A stretch of DNA of 64,000 nt. Origin: Candidatus Rokuibacteriota bacterium (GTDB lineage Bacteria > Methylomirabilota > Methylomirabilia > Rokubacteriales > CSP1-6). The stretch lies in contig QHRU01000033.1 of assembly GCA_003220225.1 (NCBI GenBank), positions 62,001 through 126,000 of the forward strand, read 5' to 3'. The notes beneath the pieces were generated by a model. That model was not told where the DNA came from. It searched no databases and saw only the letters and a program-made list of their open reading frames with translations. Made by a program: the position numbers and the translations under genes. Within the stretch, counting starts at the first letter, position 1. Every line of letters begins with the position of its first letter. Positions 24,605 to 33,185 of this stretch are shown here, in pieces.

Positions 24605-25962
24605 GCCTGCCGGCGCAGGCGGGCGACGGCCTCGATGTGCGGCGTCTGGGGGAACATGTCCACCGGCTGCACCCACTCGAGCCGGTAGCCGTGACGCGCG
24701 AGGTCGCCCACGTCGCGCGCGAGCGTGGACGGGTTGCACGAGACGTAGACGACGCGCGCGGGCGCCATCGCCGCCAGCGCGGCCAGCGCCTTGGGATGAA
24801 AGCCCGCGCGCGGCGGGTCGGCCACCACGATCGACGCCCTCACGCCCTGGCGCACGAGGTCGGGCAGGACGTGGCGCACCTCGCCCGCGAGGAAGGTGCA
24901 GTTGTCGATGCCGTTGGCGCGCGCGTTGCGGATCGCGTCGGCCACGGCCGCCGCCGCCACCTCGATGCCGTAGACGGCGCGCACGCGCCGCGCGAGGAGC
25001 AGGCTGATGGCGCCGGTGCCGGAATAGAGGTCGAGCAGCGTCTCGGACCCCTCGAGCTCGCAGGCGTCCTCGACCAGCGCGAACAACCGCTCGGCCTGCG
25101 CCGTGTTCGTCTGGAAGAAGGAGTTGGCGGAGATCTGGAAGGTCACCGGCCCCAGCGCCTCCCGGATGTGGTCGCGCCCGAGCAGCAGGTGCTCCTCCGA
25201 CCCCACGGCCACGCTCGCCTTCTTGGCGTTGACGTTGAGGACGACGCTGGCCGTGGCAGGCACGCGCGCGCGCAGCGCGTCGGCCACCGGCGCGACCCGC
25301 TCGACGTCGGGGGCGGCGCCGACGATGTTGACCATGGCCTCGCCCGTGTGCCGTCCCTCGCGCATCATCACGAAGCGCAGCAGCCCGCGCTCGGTCACCG
25401 GGTCGTAGACCGCCAGCGCGCGCTCGCGGACCTGCCGCCGGAACTCGTCGAGCAGCGCGTTCATCGGCTCGGACTGCAGCAGGCAGCGCTCGATGTCGAG
25501 CACGACGTCGTAGCGCTCGGCGGCGTGCAAACCGATCGAGGGCGGCTCGTTGGCGATCGTGAATTCCATCTTGTTGCGGTAGCCGTAGGGCTCCGGGGCG
25601 GGCAGGATGGGCCTCAGCTCGAAGGATCCCAGGCCGCCGAGCCGCTCCAGGCAGTCGCGCACCTGCTTTTCCTTGAACGCGAGCTGCGCGGAATAGGCGA
25701 GGTGCTGGAGCCGGCAGCCGCCGCACCGTCCGAAGTACGGGCACGGCGGGTCCACACGGTCCGGCGAGGCCACGAGCACCTCGTCGATCACCGCGCGCCC
25801 GAAGCGACCGCGCGCTTCGACCACACGCACCCGGAGGCGATCGCCCGGCAGGCCCCCGCGCACGAAGACGACATAGCCATCGGCCCGTCCGACGCCCTCG
25901 CCGCCGAACGCCAGGTCCTCGATCGCGAGCTCGAGCGTGTCGCCGCGACGCGGTTTTGCCAT
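24601..25962 (-). CDS. rlmD: 23S rRNA (uracil-5-)-methyltransferase RlmD-like, 453 aa
   Basis: This SAM-dependent enzyme makes m5U in rRNA (position 1939 in E. coli). The N-terminal TRAM domain is GDTLELAIEDLAFGGEGVGR. The 4Fe-4S cluster site CPYFGRCGGCRLQHLAY follows, and a fourth Cys is likely in the region before it or in CLERLGG. The SAM site is ETLLDLYSGTGAISLLLA, and the motif DPPRAGFHPKALAAL plus nucleophile Cys in VYVSCNPSTLARDV close the domain. The start MAKPRRGDT (25962) is chosen as the beginning of the TRAM domain. RlmC or TrmA activity is the alternative. Confidence 0.87.
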   Translation of the reverse strand: MAKPRRGDTLELAIEDLAFGGEGVGRADGYVVFVRGGLPGDRLRVRVVEARGRFGRAVIDEVLVASPDRVDPPCPYFGRCGGCRLQHLAYSAQLAFKEKQVRDCLERLGGLGSFELRPILPAPEPYGYRNKMEFTIANEPPSIGLHAAERYDVVLDIERCLLQSEPMNALLDEFRRQVRERALAVYDPVTERGLLRFVMMREGRHTGEAMVNIVGAAPDVERVAPVADALRARVPATASVVLNVNAKKASVAVGSEEHLLLGRDHIREALGPVTFQISANSFFQTNTAQAERLFALVEDACELEGSETLLDLYSGTGAISLLLARRVRAVYGIEVAAAAVADAIRNARANGIDNCTFLAGEVRHVLPDLVRQGVRASIVVADPPRAGFHPKALAALAAMAPARVVYVSCNPSTLARDVGDLARHGYRLEWVQPVDMFPQTPHIEAVARLRRQA

Positions 25963-26039
25963 GGACAGCGCCACTATAAGCGGCGGCCAGAAACGAGTCA
26001 ATTTGGCAGGGGACTTCGCGGTGTATCATACCGAACGTA

Positions 26040-26510
26040 ATGAGGAGAGGAACGCCGCGGAACATCGCCGACGTCCTGGCCAGCGCCGTCCCTCAGATCG
26101 CCGACCGGCTCCCCGAATATCGGATCCGCAAGGCGTGGAGCGTGTTCGTCGGTCCGGACGTCGCGCGCCGCACGCGTCCGCAGTCGCTCGCGAACGGCTG
26201 CCTGCACGTCGTCGTCGACAACTCGCCGTGGCTGCACGAGCTGACGCTGCGCGCGGCCGAGCTGACCGCGCGGCTGCACGCGCGGGTCGACGCCGTCCGC
26301 TCGCTCCGCTTCACCCTGGGCACGCTCGAGGCCGAGCCTTCGCCGCCGGCCGAGCGTCGCGAGCGTCGCACGAAGGCGCTCGACGACGACGACCGCCGCG
26401 ACATCGAGGCGGCCGCTTCGGCGATCTCCGATCCCGCGCTGGCCGACGCCGCGCGCCGCCTCCTGACGAAGGCGCGTCGCTCGGATCACGCTCGAGAGGC
26501 ATCACGATGA
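26040..26510 (+). CDS. DUF721/DciA-family protein, 156 aa
   Basis: The first 90 residues match DUF721: RIRKAWSVFVGPDVARRTRP, then LANGCLHVVVDNSPWLHELT. In many bacteria DciA is the ancestral loader of the replicative helicase DnaB; its presence fits a genome whose DnaB must be loaded without E. coli DnaC. The C-terminal half is basic and low in complexity. It starts 78 nt from divergent rlmD, behind a weak TTGGCA...TATCAT promoter-like pair, and its stop overlaps the next gene's ATG (ATGA). Confidence 0.78.
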   Translation: MRRGTPRNIADVLASAVPQIADRLPEYRIRKAWSVFVGPDVARRTRPQSLANGCLHVVVDNSPWLHELTLRAAELTARLHARVDAVRSLRFTLGTLEAEPSPPAERRERRTKALDDDDRRDIEAAASAISDPALADAARRLLTKARRSDHAREASR

Positions 26511-28261
26511 CCGGGTCCCGCGTCGCCGCTCTCCTCCTCTTGCCGCTCGCCCTCTCCGGCTGCGCGGCGCTGTCGCGCAACGCCGGGAGCGAGGACGGCG
26601 ATACGCCCCGCGCGCGCGCGGCGCTCTCGCGGGATCCGCGGGCCGAGGCGTACTACGACTACGCGGCCGCGCAACTCCTCGTGCAGGCCGGGCGCGTCAA
26701 GGACGCCATCCCGCTGCTGCAGGAGGCGATCAAGCGCGATCCGAGCTCGGCCTTCCTGTGGACGCAGCTCGCCCAGTGGCTGATCCGCGCGGATCAGTCG
26801 GCAGAGGCGCTCACGGCCGCGCAGCGCGCCGTGCAGCTGGCGCCCGAGGACGTCGGCCCGCACCTGACGCTGGCCGAGCTCCTGCGCGCGCAAAAGAACT
26901 TCCGCGAGGCGGAGGCGGAGCTCGAGAAGGTGATCGAGCTGAGCCCGGCGAACGAGGACGCGTACCTCACGCTCGCGCGCTACCAGGTCGAGCAGAAGGC
27001 CTACGATCGCGCGCGCGCCGTCCTCCTGCGGCTCGCCGAGCGGCAGCCGCGGCTGGCGCAGGCGCAGTTCCTCCTCGGCCGGCTCGCCATCGAGACCGAG
27101 AGCTGGGACGAGGCGATCGGGCGGCTCACCAAGGCCGTGGAGCTCGATCCCGACCACGACGGCGCGTGGACGGCGCTCGGCTACGTGTACGAGACGCGCC
27201 ACCGCACCGAGGAGGCCGTCACGACCTACCGCAAGGCGGTGAAGGCGAACCCCGACAATCCCGCGTTCGTGGAACGCCTGGGTGACCTGCTGATCCGGCT
27301 CGGCCGCTACAAGGAGGCCCAGACGGAGATCGAGCAGCTCGCCGAGATCGCCCCGCGCGACGCGCGCGTCTGGATGAAGCTCGGCGCCGTCTTCTACGAG
27401 CAGAAGATGTACGACCGCGCCAGCGACGCCTTCCGCCGGGTGGTGATGCTCGAGCCCACCAACCTCCGCGCGCGCTACTTCCTGGCCACGACCTACATGG
27501 ACGCCGGCAAGGACACCGAGGCCCGCGCCGAGCTCGAGCGCATCCTGCGCGCCGACCCGCGCTCGATCGACGCCCGCGTGCAGCTCGGGTTCCTCTACGG
27601 CCGCGCCAAGCGCTTCGACGAGTCGATCGCCGTGCTGCGCGAGGCGGTGAACCTCGAGCCACGGCGGCCGGAGCTGTTCCTGTACCTCGGCACCGCGTAC
27701 TTCCGCGCCAAGGAGTACGACCGCGCGCTGGAGACGCTGCGCGAGGGCCTGTTGCTCGACGACAAGCACCGCGACCTGCACTTCCAGGTCGGGGTGGTCC
27801 TCGAGAAGCAGGCCAAGTTCGACGACGCGGTGGGCGCCTTCCGGCGCGTCATCGCGATCGATCCCAAGCACGCCGAGGCCTACAACTACGTCGGCTACAT
27901 GTACGCCGAGCGCGGGCAGAACCTCGACGAGGCCATCTCGCTCATCGGCCAGGCCCTCTCGCTCGAGCCCGACAACGGCTACTTCATCGACAGCCTCGGC
28001 TGGGCCTACTACCAGCAGGGCAAGTATCCCGACGCGCTGCGGGAGCTGAAGCGGGCCGTCGAGAAGGCCAAGGAAGACCCCGTCATCTTCGACCACCTCG
28101 GCGACGCGTACGCCAAGAACGGCTACGAGGAAGACGCGCTCGCCGCGTGGGAGAAGTCGCTGTCGCTCGATCCGAACGCCGACGGCGTCAAGCAGAAGGT
28201 CCAGGACGCGAAGTCGCGGCTCCGCCGTGCGCAGGGCGAGCGCTCCAAAGCCGCTCAGTAG
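26507..28261 (+). CDS. TPR-repeat lipoprotein, 584 aa
   Basis: The signal MTGSRVAALLLLPLALSGC has a lipobox (LSGC), so the protein is probably lipid-anchored after cleavage at Cys19. The rest is more than ten tetratricopeptide repeats, e.g. AEAYYDYAAAQLLVQAGRVK, AWTALGYVYETRHRTEEAV, AEAYNYVGYMYAERGQNLDE and ADGVKQKVQ at the end. TPR arrays act as protein-binding scaffolds; a role in envelope assembly or secretion is plausible given the LolB-like lipoprotein gene that overlaps its end by 35 nt, but this is inference. Confidence 0.9.
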   Translation: MTGSRVAALLLLPLALSGCAALSRNAGSEDGDTPRARAALSRDPRAEAYYDYAAAQLLVQAGRVKDAIPLLQEAIKRDPSSAFLWTQLAQWLIRADQSAEALTAAQRAVQLAPEDVGPHLTLAELLRAQKNFREAEAELEKVIELSPANEDAYLTLARYQVEQKAYDRARAVLLRLAERQPRLAQAQFLLGRLAIETESWDEAIGRLTKAVELDPDHDGAWTALGYVYETRHRTEEAVTTYRKAVKANPDNPAFVERLGDLLIRLGRYKEAQTEIEQLAEIAPRDARVWMKLGAVFYEQKMYDRASDAFRRVVMLEPTNLRARYFLATTYMDAGKDTEARAELERILRADPRSIDARVQLGFLYGRAKRFDESIAVLREAVNLEPRRPELFLYLGTAYFRAKEYDRALETLREGLLLDDKHRDLHFQVGVVLEKQAKFDDAVGAFRRVIAIDPKHAEAYNYVGYMYAERGQNLDEAISLIGQALSLEPDNGYFIDSLGWAYYQQGKYPDALRELKRAVEKAKEDPVIFDHLGDAYAKNGYEEDALAAWEKSLSLDPNADGVKQKVQDAKSRLRRAQGERSKAAQ

Positions 28262-29000
28262 CGCCCTCGTCCTCCTCCTCCTCGCCGGTTGCGCGATCGC
28301 GCCCCCGACGCCGCGCGCGCCCATCGACGCGGAGGCCCGGCGCGTGGTCGACCGGCTCACGGTGGGCTGGCAGGAGTTCCACGATCTGCGCGCCCTCGCC
28401 GACGTCAGCCTCAAGCGCGGCAGCGAGCGTCAGCGGCTGAGCGGCGTCCTCCTCGCCCGCGCGCCCGCCTCGGTCCGGTTCGAGGCATTGTCACCGTTCG
28501 GCCAGCCGTTCCTGCTCGTCACCATCCACGACGGTCGGATCACCGCGTACAACGCGGCGACGAACGAGGCGAGGGTGGGCGCGGCGACCGTGGAGACGGC
28601 CGCCGAGCTGCTGAGCCTGCCCGTCGAGCCCGAGGACCTCGTCGCTCTCCTCTCGGGCCGCGCCGCCCCGCCCAAAGACCTGAGAGTGGCGGAGATCCTC
28701 GCGCCCGACGAGCTGGGCCCGTCGATCAACCTCGTCGGCCGCTACAACCGTCAGCGCGTCTGGCTGGACTTCGAGACCGGCGTCGTCCGCCAGGTCACGA
28801 TCACCGGCGGCCGCACGGAGGCCACGGTGACCTTCCAGCGCGGCGGTGACGGCGCGCTCACCGGCTTCGACCTCACGGCCGGCAACGGCTACGCGACCGG
28901 CGCCGTGCGCTACCGGTCCCTCTCGCTCAACGCCGGCGTCGACGCGGAGCGCTTCGCGCTGACGCTGCCCAAGGACGCGAAAATAAACAGCATCCGTTGA
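28227..29000 (+). CDS. LolB/DUF4292-like outer-membrane lipoprotein, 257 aa
   Basis: A lipoprotein signal (SSALVLLLLAGCA, lipobox LAGC) is followed by an all-β half-barrel-like sequence: LADVSLKRGSERQRLSGVLL, RFEALSPFGQPFLLVTIHDG and LLSLPVEPEDLVALLSG. These resemble the LolB/MucB-like lipoprotein-binding fold. LolB receives lipoproteins at the outer membrane, so a LolB-like role is a reasonable guess in a Gram-negative cell, but the similarity is only at fold-pattern level. It starts with GTG inside the TPR gene's 3' end and is followed by ispE, an arrangement recalling lolB-ispE-prs in proteobacteria. Confidence 0.7.
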   Translation: MRRASAPKPLSSALVLLLLAGCAIAPPTPRAPIDAEARRVVDRLTVGWQEFHDLRALADVSLKRGSERQRLSGVLLARAPASVRFEALSPFGQPFLLVTIHDGRITAYNAATNEARVGAATVETAAELLSLPVEPEDLVALLSGRAAPPKDLRVAEILAPDELGPSINLVGRYNRQRVWLDFETGVVRQVTITGGRTEATVTFQRGGDGALTGFDLTAGNGYATGAVRYRSLSLNAGVDAERFALTLPKDAKINSIR

Positions 29001-29016
29001 CCGGCCGCTCGTTCGC

Positions 29017-29928
29017 GTGATAGCCTTTCGTGCTTTGTCGAAGGGGATCGGGCGCGCCCGTCGCCTCGTGCTGAATGCCGCGGCCAAGGTGAACCTGGTT
29101 CTGGAAGTCCTGGGCAAGCGAGGCGACGGCTATCACGAGCTCGTCACGGTCATGCAGGCCGTGGACCTCTCCGACCGGGTCACGCTCGAAGACGCCGACG
29201 TCCTGGAGCTCACCAGCAGCCCCGGAGTGCCCGCGGACGGCAGCAACCTGGCCCTGCGAGCGGCGACGGCGCTGCGCGAGGCGGCCGGCGTCACGCGCGG
29301 CGCACGGATCACGCTCGACAAGCGGATCCCGGTCGCGGCCGGGCTCGGCGGCGGCTCGACCGACGCGGCGGCCGTGCTGCTCGGACTGAACCGGTTGTGG
29401 CGGCTGCGCTGGCCCGTCGCGCGGTTGGACGAGGTGGCGACAGGGCTCGGGATGGACGTGCCGTTCTTCCTGCGTGGCGGGACGGCGCTGGCGACGGGAC
29501 GCGGCGAGCGGGTCGAGCGGCTGCGCGGCCGGTCGCTGGGGCTGGTGCTGGTGAATCCGCGCTTCGCGGTGAGCACCGCGGAGATGTACGCGCGCGTCAC
29601 GCCCGCGATGTACACGGACGGCCGTCACGCGAAGACGCTCTGCGGCGGCCTCGGCGGACGAAGCGCAGCCCGCGTGGCCGCGAGCCTCTACAATGGGCTG
29701 CAGGAGGCGGCGGTGGCCGCGCACCCGCCGATCGGGCGGATGCGGGCGGCGCTGCTGGCGGCGGGCGCGCTCGGCGCGCTGATGTCGGGCAGCGGGCCAA
29801 CGGTGTTCGGCGTCGCGCGCTCGTTCGAGCACGCGCGGCAGATCCGCCGGCGGCTGACCCGCGGCTCCTGGGACTGCTGGGCCGTCCGGACTCTGACCGG
29901 ACCGGCGATTCGAGTGGTGGCTGGGTAG
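29017..29928 (+). CDS. ispE: 4-diphosphocytidyl-2-C-methyl-D-erythritol kinase IspE, 303 aa
   Basis: IspE phosphorylates CDP-ME in the MEP pathway of isoprenoid synthesis. The GHMP-kinase elements are NAAAKVNLVLEVLGKRGDGYHEL (substrate-binding N-terminus), PVAAGLGGGSTDAAAVLLGL (ATP loop), LGMDVPFFLRGG and LMSGSGPTVFGV. GTG 29017 is used; a GTG at 29068 just before LNAAAKVNL is an alternative start. Gene order lolB-like, ispE, tRNA-Gln, prs, rplY, pth is a classical bacterial cluster. The TAG stop is immediately followed by the 53-bp tandem repeats. Confidence 0.93.
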   Translation: MIAFRALSKGIGRARRLVLNAAAKVNLVLEVLGKRGDGYHELVTVMQAVDLSDRVTLEDADVLELTSSPGVPADGSNLALRAATALREAAGVTRGARITLDKRIPVAAGLGGGSTDAAAVLLGLNRLWRLRWPVARLDEVATGLGMDVPFFLRGGTALATGRGERVERLRGRSLGLVLVNPRFAVSTAEMYARVTPAMYTDGRHAKTLCGGLGGRSAARVAASLYNGLQEAAVAAHPPIGRMRAALLAAGALGALMSGSGPTVFGVARSFEHARQIRRRLTRGSWDCWAVRTLTGPAIRVVAG

Positions 29929-30135
29929 TGCGAGCCGAGCCGGTGCCTCCGGCGAGGCGAGCGGTGAAATGGCTTTGGGCGTGCGAGCCGAGCCGGTGCC
30001 TCCGGCGAGGCGAGCGGTGAAATGGCTTTGGGCGTGCGAGCCGAGCCGGTGCCTCCGGCGAGGCGAGCGGTGAAATGGCTTTGGGCGTGCGAGCCGAGCC
30101 GGTGCCTCCGGCGAGGCGAGCGGTGAAAACGTTTT
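29928..30135 (+). repeat. 53-bp tandem repeat, three full copies plus a partial fourth
   Basis: Units start GTGCGAGCCGAGCCGGTGCC at 29928, 29981, 30034 and 30087 (period exactly 53 bp). Each contains CTCCGGCGAGGCGAGC and ends GGTGAAATGGCTTTGGGC; the fourth diverges after GGTGAAA. The array fills the whole gap between the ispE stop codon and tRNA-Gln. It shares the GTGCGAGCCG and GAGGCGAGC cores with the repeats near 4.1-4.25 kb. The repeat is not a multiple of 3, and the long minus-strand ORF through it is not credible as a gene. Confidence 0.95.
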
Positions 30136-30210
30136 TGGGGCGTGGCCAAGTGGCAAGGCGCGGGACTTTGGATCCCGTATTCGGAGGTTCGAATCCTCCC
30201 GCCCCAACCA
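30136..30210 (+). tRNA. tRNA-Gln (anticodon TTG)
   Basis: A 75-nt cloverleaf: acceptor TGGGGCG pairs with CGCCCCA, anticodon stem CGGGA/TCCCG encloses loop CTTTGGA (anticodon TTG), and the T arm is GGAGG-TTCGAAT-CCTCC. The 3' CCA is encoded (30208-30210). Confidence 0.96.
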
Positions 30211-30229
30211 CCCTGAGGGCGAGGCGTCG

Positions 30230-31174
30230 ATGTCCTACGACTTGAAGCTGTTCACCGGCAACGCAAACCGCCCGCTGGCGGAGGAGATCGCGCAATATCT
30301 TCGCGTGCCGGTCGCGGACGCGGAGGTCGCCCGCTTCTCCGACGGCGAGGTCTACGTGCAGGTCAACGAGAACGTCCGCGGCGCGGATGTCTTCGTCATC
30401 CAACCCACCTGCCCGCCCGTGAACGACACGCTGATGGAGCTGCTGATCATGATCGACGCGCTCAAGCGCGCGTCGGCCCATCGCATCACGGCCGTGCTGC
30501 CCTACTACGGCTACGCGCGCCAGGACCGCAAGGTGCAGCCGCGCGTGCCGATCTCGGCCAAGCTCGTCGCCGACCTGCTCGAGGCGGCCGGGGTGGATCG
30601 CGTGCTCGCGCTGGACCTGCACGCGGGCCAGATCCAGGGCTTCTTCAACATCCCGGTCGACCACCTGTTCGCGGGCCCGGTCGTGATGATCGACTATCTG
30701 AAGAAGAAGGACCTCCGCGACCCCGTCCTCGTCTCGCCCGACGCCGGCGGCGTGGAGCGTGCGCGCGCGATCGCCAAGCGGCTCAACGCGAGCCTGGCCA
30801 TCATCGACAAGCGGCGCGACAAGCCGGGGGCGGCCGTGGCCATGAACCTCATCGGCGACGTCGACGGCCGCGACGCGGTGGTGATCGACGACATGATCGA
30901 CACCGCCGGCACGCTGGTGCAGGCGGTCACCGCCATCCAGCGGGAGGGCGCGCGGCGCATCCTGGCGTGCGGCATCCACGCCGTGCTGTCGGGCCCGGCC
31001 ATCGACCGCATCAAGGCCTCTCCCATCGAGGAGGTCGTCGTCACCAACTCGATCGCGCTCTCGGCCGAGAAGCGCGCGTCCGGTCGGGTGACCGTGCTGA
31101 CGGTGGCGCCGCTGCTCGGCGAGGCCATTCGGCGGATCCACGACGAGGAATCCGTCTCGACCCTGTTCGTGTAG
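30230..31174 (+). CDS. prs: ribose-phosphate pyrophosphokinase (PRPP synthetase), 314 aa
   Basis: Prs converts ribose 5-phosphate and ATP to PRPP for nucleotide, His and Trp synthesis. Seen are FSDGEVYVQVNENVRGADVF, the flexible loop YYGYARQDRKVQPRVPISAK, the PP-binding LDLHAGQIQGFFNIPVDHL, and the PRPP loop VVIDDMIDTAGTLV. Length 314 is typical of class I enzymes. ATG 30230 lies 19 nt after tRNA-Gln, so the tRNA and prs are probably co-transcribed. Confidence 0.98.
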   Translation: MSYDLKLFTGNANRPLAEEIAQYLRVPVADAEVARFSDGEVYVQVNENVRGADVFVIQPTCPPVNDTLMELLIMIDALKRASAHRITAVLPYYGYARQDRKVQPRVPISAKLVADLLEAAGVDRVLALDLHAGQIQGFFNIPVDHLFAGPVVMIDYLKKKDLRDPVLVSPDAGGVERARAIAKRLNASLAIIDKRRDKPGAAVAMNLIGDVDGRDAVVIDDMIDTAGTLVQAVTAIQREGARRILACGIHAVLSGPAIDRIKASPIEEVVVTNSIALSAEKRASGRVTVLTVAPLLGEAIRRIHDEESVSTLFV

Positions 31175-31199
31175 ACACGAGCACCAAGGAGCCTGAGCG

Positions 31200-31940
31200 A
31201 TGAACACCCCCGAAATCACCGTCAAGCGCCGTGAGGGCACGGGCAAGGGCGTCGCCCGCCGCCTGCGCCGCGCGGGCGCCGTGCCCGCCATCCTGTATGG
31301 CGGCGCCACGCCGCAGACCATCACCGTCAACCCGCGCGATGTGCTGCGCATCATCCACGGCCACGAGGGCACCACGCAGCTGCTCTCGCTGAAGGTCGAG
31401 GGCGATGGCGGCGCGCGGATGGCCATCATCCGCGACATGCAGTTCGATCCCGTGACCGAAAAGCTCGTGCACGTGGACATCCAGGAGGTCCGCGCCGACC
31501 GCGCCATCACCGTGCGGGTGGCCGTGCATCCCGTGGGCGAGGCCGTCGGCGTGCGGGACACGAAGGGCATCCTCAACCTCGTCATGCACGAGGTCGAGGT
31601 CTCCACGCTGCCGACCAACATCCCGGAGCGCATCGACGCCGACGTCTCGAACCTCGCCATCGGCGACGTCCTCACGGTGCGCGACCTGCGCCCGCCCGAG
31701 GGCGTGCGGATCGTCAACGACCCGGGCCAGGCGGTCGCGACCGTGTCGCCGCCGATGGCCGAGGAAGTCGCGCCCACGCCGGAGGTTGCCGCGGCCGTCA
31801 CGCCGGCGGAGCCGGAGGTCCTCACCGAGCGCAAGCCCAAGGAAGAGGGCGCGCCGGCCGAGGCCGAAGGCAAGAAGGCCCCCGTGGCCGCCGCCGCGAA
31901 GAAGCCCGAGGCCCCGAAGAAGGCCGAGAAGGAAAAGTAA
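31200..31940 (+). CDS. rplY: 50S ribosomal protein L25 (CTC/TL5 form), 246 aa
   Basis: The protein binds 5S rRNA. The N-terminal L25 domain has VKRREGTGKGVARRLRRAGA and PAILYGG; the C-terminal TL5/CTC domain includes HVDIQEVRADRAITVRVAVH and LNLVMHEVEVSTLPTNIPER. The final 60 residues are an Ala/Pro/Lys/Glu-rich tail ending KKAEKEK, longer than in E. coli L25. An AGGAG ribosome site precedes the ATG. Confidence 0.95.
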   Translation: MNTPEITVKRREGTGKGVARRLRRAGAVPAILYGGATPQTITVNPRDVLRIIHGHEGTTQLLSLKVEGDGGARMAIIRDMQFDPVTEKLVHVDIQEVRADRAITVRVAVHPVGEAVGVRDTKGILNLVMHEVEVSTLPTNIPERIDADVSNLAIGDVLTVRDLRPPEGVRIVNDPGQAVATVSPPMAEEVAPTPEVAAAVTPAEPEVLTERKPKEEGAPAEAEGKKAPVAAAAKKPEAPKKAEKEK

Positions 31941-31955
31941 GCCGGAGGCGACGCG

Positions 31956-32480
31956 TTGGCCCATGTGGTGGTGGGGCTCGGGAACCCGGGACCGGAGTAC
32001 CGGGACACCCGCCACAACATCGGCCAGCGCGTCGTCGAGCATCTCGCGCGGCAGCTCAAGAAGGCCTGGCATCCCGACGGCCGCGCGCTGGTGGCGCGCG
32101 GCTCGTGGCGTGGCGACACCCTCTACCTCGTCAAGCCCCAGTCGTTCATGAACGTGAGCGGACCGAGCGTGCGGCACGTGCTGCACGCGCTCGGGGCGGG
32201 CCCCGAGGACCTGGTGCTCGTCTACGACGACATCGACATGGCGCTCGGCAAGGTCCGCACGCGCCTGCGGGGCAGCGCGGGCGGCCACAACGGCGTGCAG
32301 TCGGTGATCGACGCGCTCGGCACCGAGGCGATCCGCCGCGTGAAGATCGGCATCGGCCGGCCGCCGCAGAAGTCGCAGGTGCCGGACCACGTGCTCACGA
32401 CCTTCGAGCCGGAGGAGGACGCGACCGTCGCCACCGCGGTGGCGACCGCCGCCGAGCGCGTGCTCGGCCTCCTGCGTTAG
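31956..32480 (+). CDS. pth: peptidyl-tRNA hydrolase, 174 aa
   Basis: Pth recycles tRNAs from stalled peptidyl-tRNA. The catalytic His and Asn are in VVVGLGNPGPEYRDTRHNIG, with FMNVSGPSV, the catalytic Asp in LVLVYDDIDMALGKVR, and GSAGGHNGVQSVIDALGT. Start is TTG at 31956 with GGAGG upstream. At 174 aa it is slightly shorter than E. coli Pth at the C-terminus. It follows rplY by 15 nt, as in many genomes. Confidence 0.96.
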   Translation: MAHVVVGLGNPGPEYRDTRHNIGQRVVEHLARQLKKAWHPDGRALVARGSWRGDTLYLVKPQSFMNVSGPSVRHVLHALGAGPEDLVLVYDDIDMALGKVRTRLRGSAGGHNGVQSVIDALGTEAIRRVKIGIGRPPQKSQVPDHVLTTFEPEEDATVATAVATAAERVLGLLR

Positions 32481-32567
32481 AGCGTCGTCGCGAACGCGAT
32501 GTGGCGCTGCGCCCGGCGCGTGCGGGCCACGGGAGCGCCGTATAGCAGCGAGCCTCGCGCTGTTCGA

Positions 32568-32636
32568 GCGCCGGCTTCGCCGGCGCAATCCGATCCTGGG
32601 GAGAGGCATCGGAGGGGGCCGTCCAGGCCCCCTCCG
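32568..32636. terminator. two strong hairpins between convergent pth and hydrolase genes
   Basis: The first stem is GCGCCGGC (32568-32575) / GCCGGCGC (32579-32586). The second is an 11-bp stem CGGAGGGGGCC (32610-32620) / GGCCCCCTCCG (32626-32636) with a 5-nt loop. Their position between convergent genes suits a bidirectional terminator. The rest of the 160-bp gap (32481-32642) shows no gene. Confidence 0.7.
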
Positions 32637-32642
32637 AGATCA

Positions 32643-33185
32643 TTAGAGCAGCTCCTCCAGCAGCCGCCGCCCCTCGTCCCACGCGCCGAAGCCGGAGTCC
32701 GTGTTGATGTGTCCGGCGCCCTTCAAGGCGACCAGGCGGCTCCCCCAGGCGCGCGCGAAGGCCTCGGCGCGCGCCGGCGTCACGTACGGATCGTCGGTGC
32801 TCGCCACCACGACGCTCGGAAACGGCAGCCGGACGAGCGGCACCGGCGTGAAGCTCTGGACTGCGTCCAGCACGCTCGCGATCATCTCGACGTCGGCGGG
32901 CGCCACGAGCAGCGCGGCCCTGATCCCGCCGCCGCCGGCGGCGGCCACGCGGTGCGCGACCAGCGCGCAGCCCAGGCTGTGGGCGACGAGCACCGGCGGC
33001 GCCGCGCACGCGGCGATCTCGCGCTCCAGCGTCGCGAGCCACTCCGCGCGCTCGGGCAACAGCCAGTCACGCTGCAGCACGCGACGAAAGCGTCCGTCCT
33101 CCGCCTCCCACAGGCTCTGCCAGTGCCCGGGACCGGAGTCCCCGTAGCCGGGCAGCACGAGCACGGGGGGCCCCGAGGCGCTCAT
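32643..33185 (-). CDS. RBBP9/YdeN-family serine hydrolase (alpha/beta fold), 180 aa
   Basis: The small α/β-hydrolase has the typical start PPVLVLPGYGDSGPGHWQSLWE. The nucleophile Ser is in VLVAHSLGCALVAH, the Asp in VVASTDDPYVTPARAEAFA and the His in LKGAGHINTDSGFGAW, which is the YdeN/RBBP9 signature. Substrate unknown. Its ATG overlaps the stop of the upstream membrane-protein gene (ATGA). Confidence 0.88.
   Translation of the reverse strand: MSASGPPVLVLPGYGDSGPGHWQSLWEAEDGRFRRVLQRDWLLPERAEWLATLEREIAACAAPPVLVAHSLGCALVAHRVAAAGGGGIRAALLVAPADVEMIASVLDAVQSFTPVPLVRLPFPSVVVASTDDPYVTPARAEAFARAWGSRLVALKGAGHINTDSGFGAWDEGRRLLEELL

Noticed and set aside
23687-26065. 792-residue minus-strand ORF joining the DppB-type permease to upstream sequence
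   Set aside because: Its first 490 residues are out of frame with the clear RlmD protein; only the part from ATG 24604 is real.
29928-30139. CRISPR array
   Set aside because: The copies are directly contiguous with no unique spacers and no cas genes nearby.
28927-30207. Long minus-strand ORFs with repeated KAISPLASPEAPARLAR units
   Set aside because: They arise from the 53-bp DNA tandem repeat and run antisense to ispE; no independent coding evidence.
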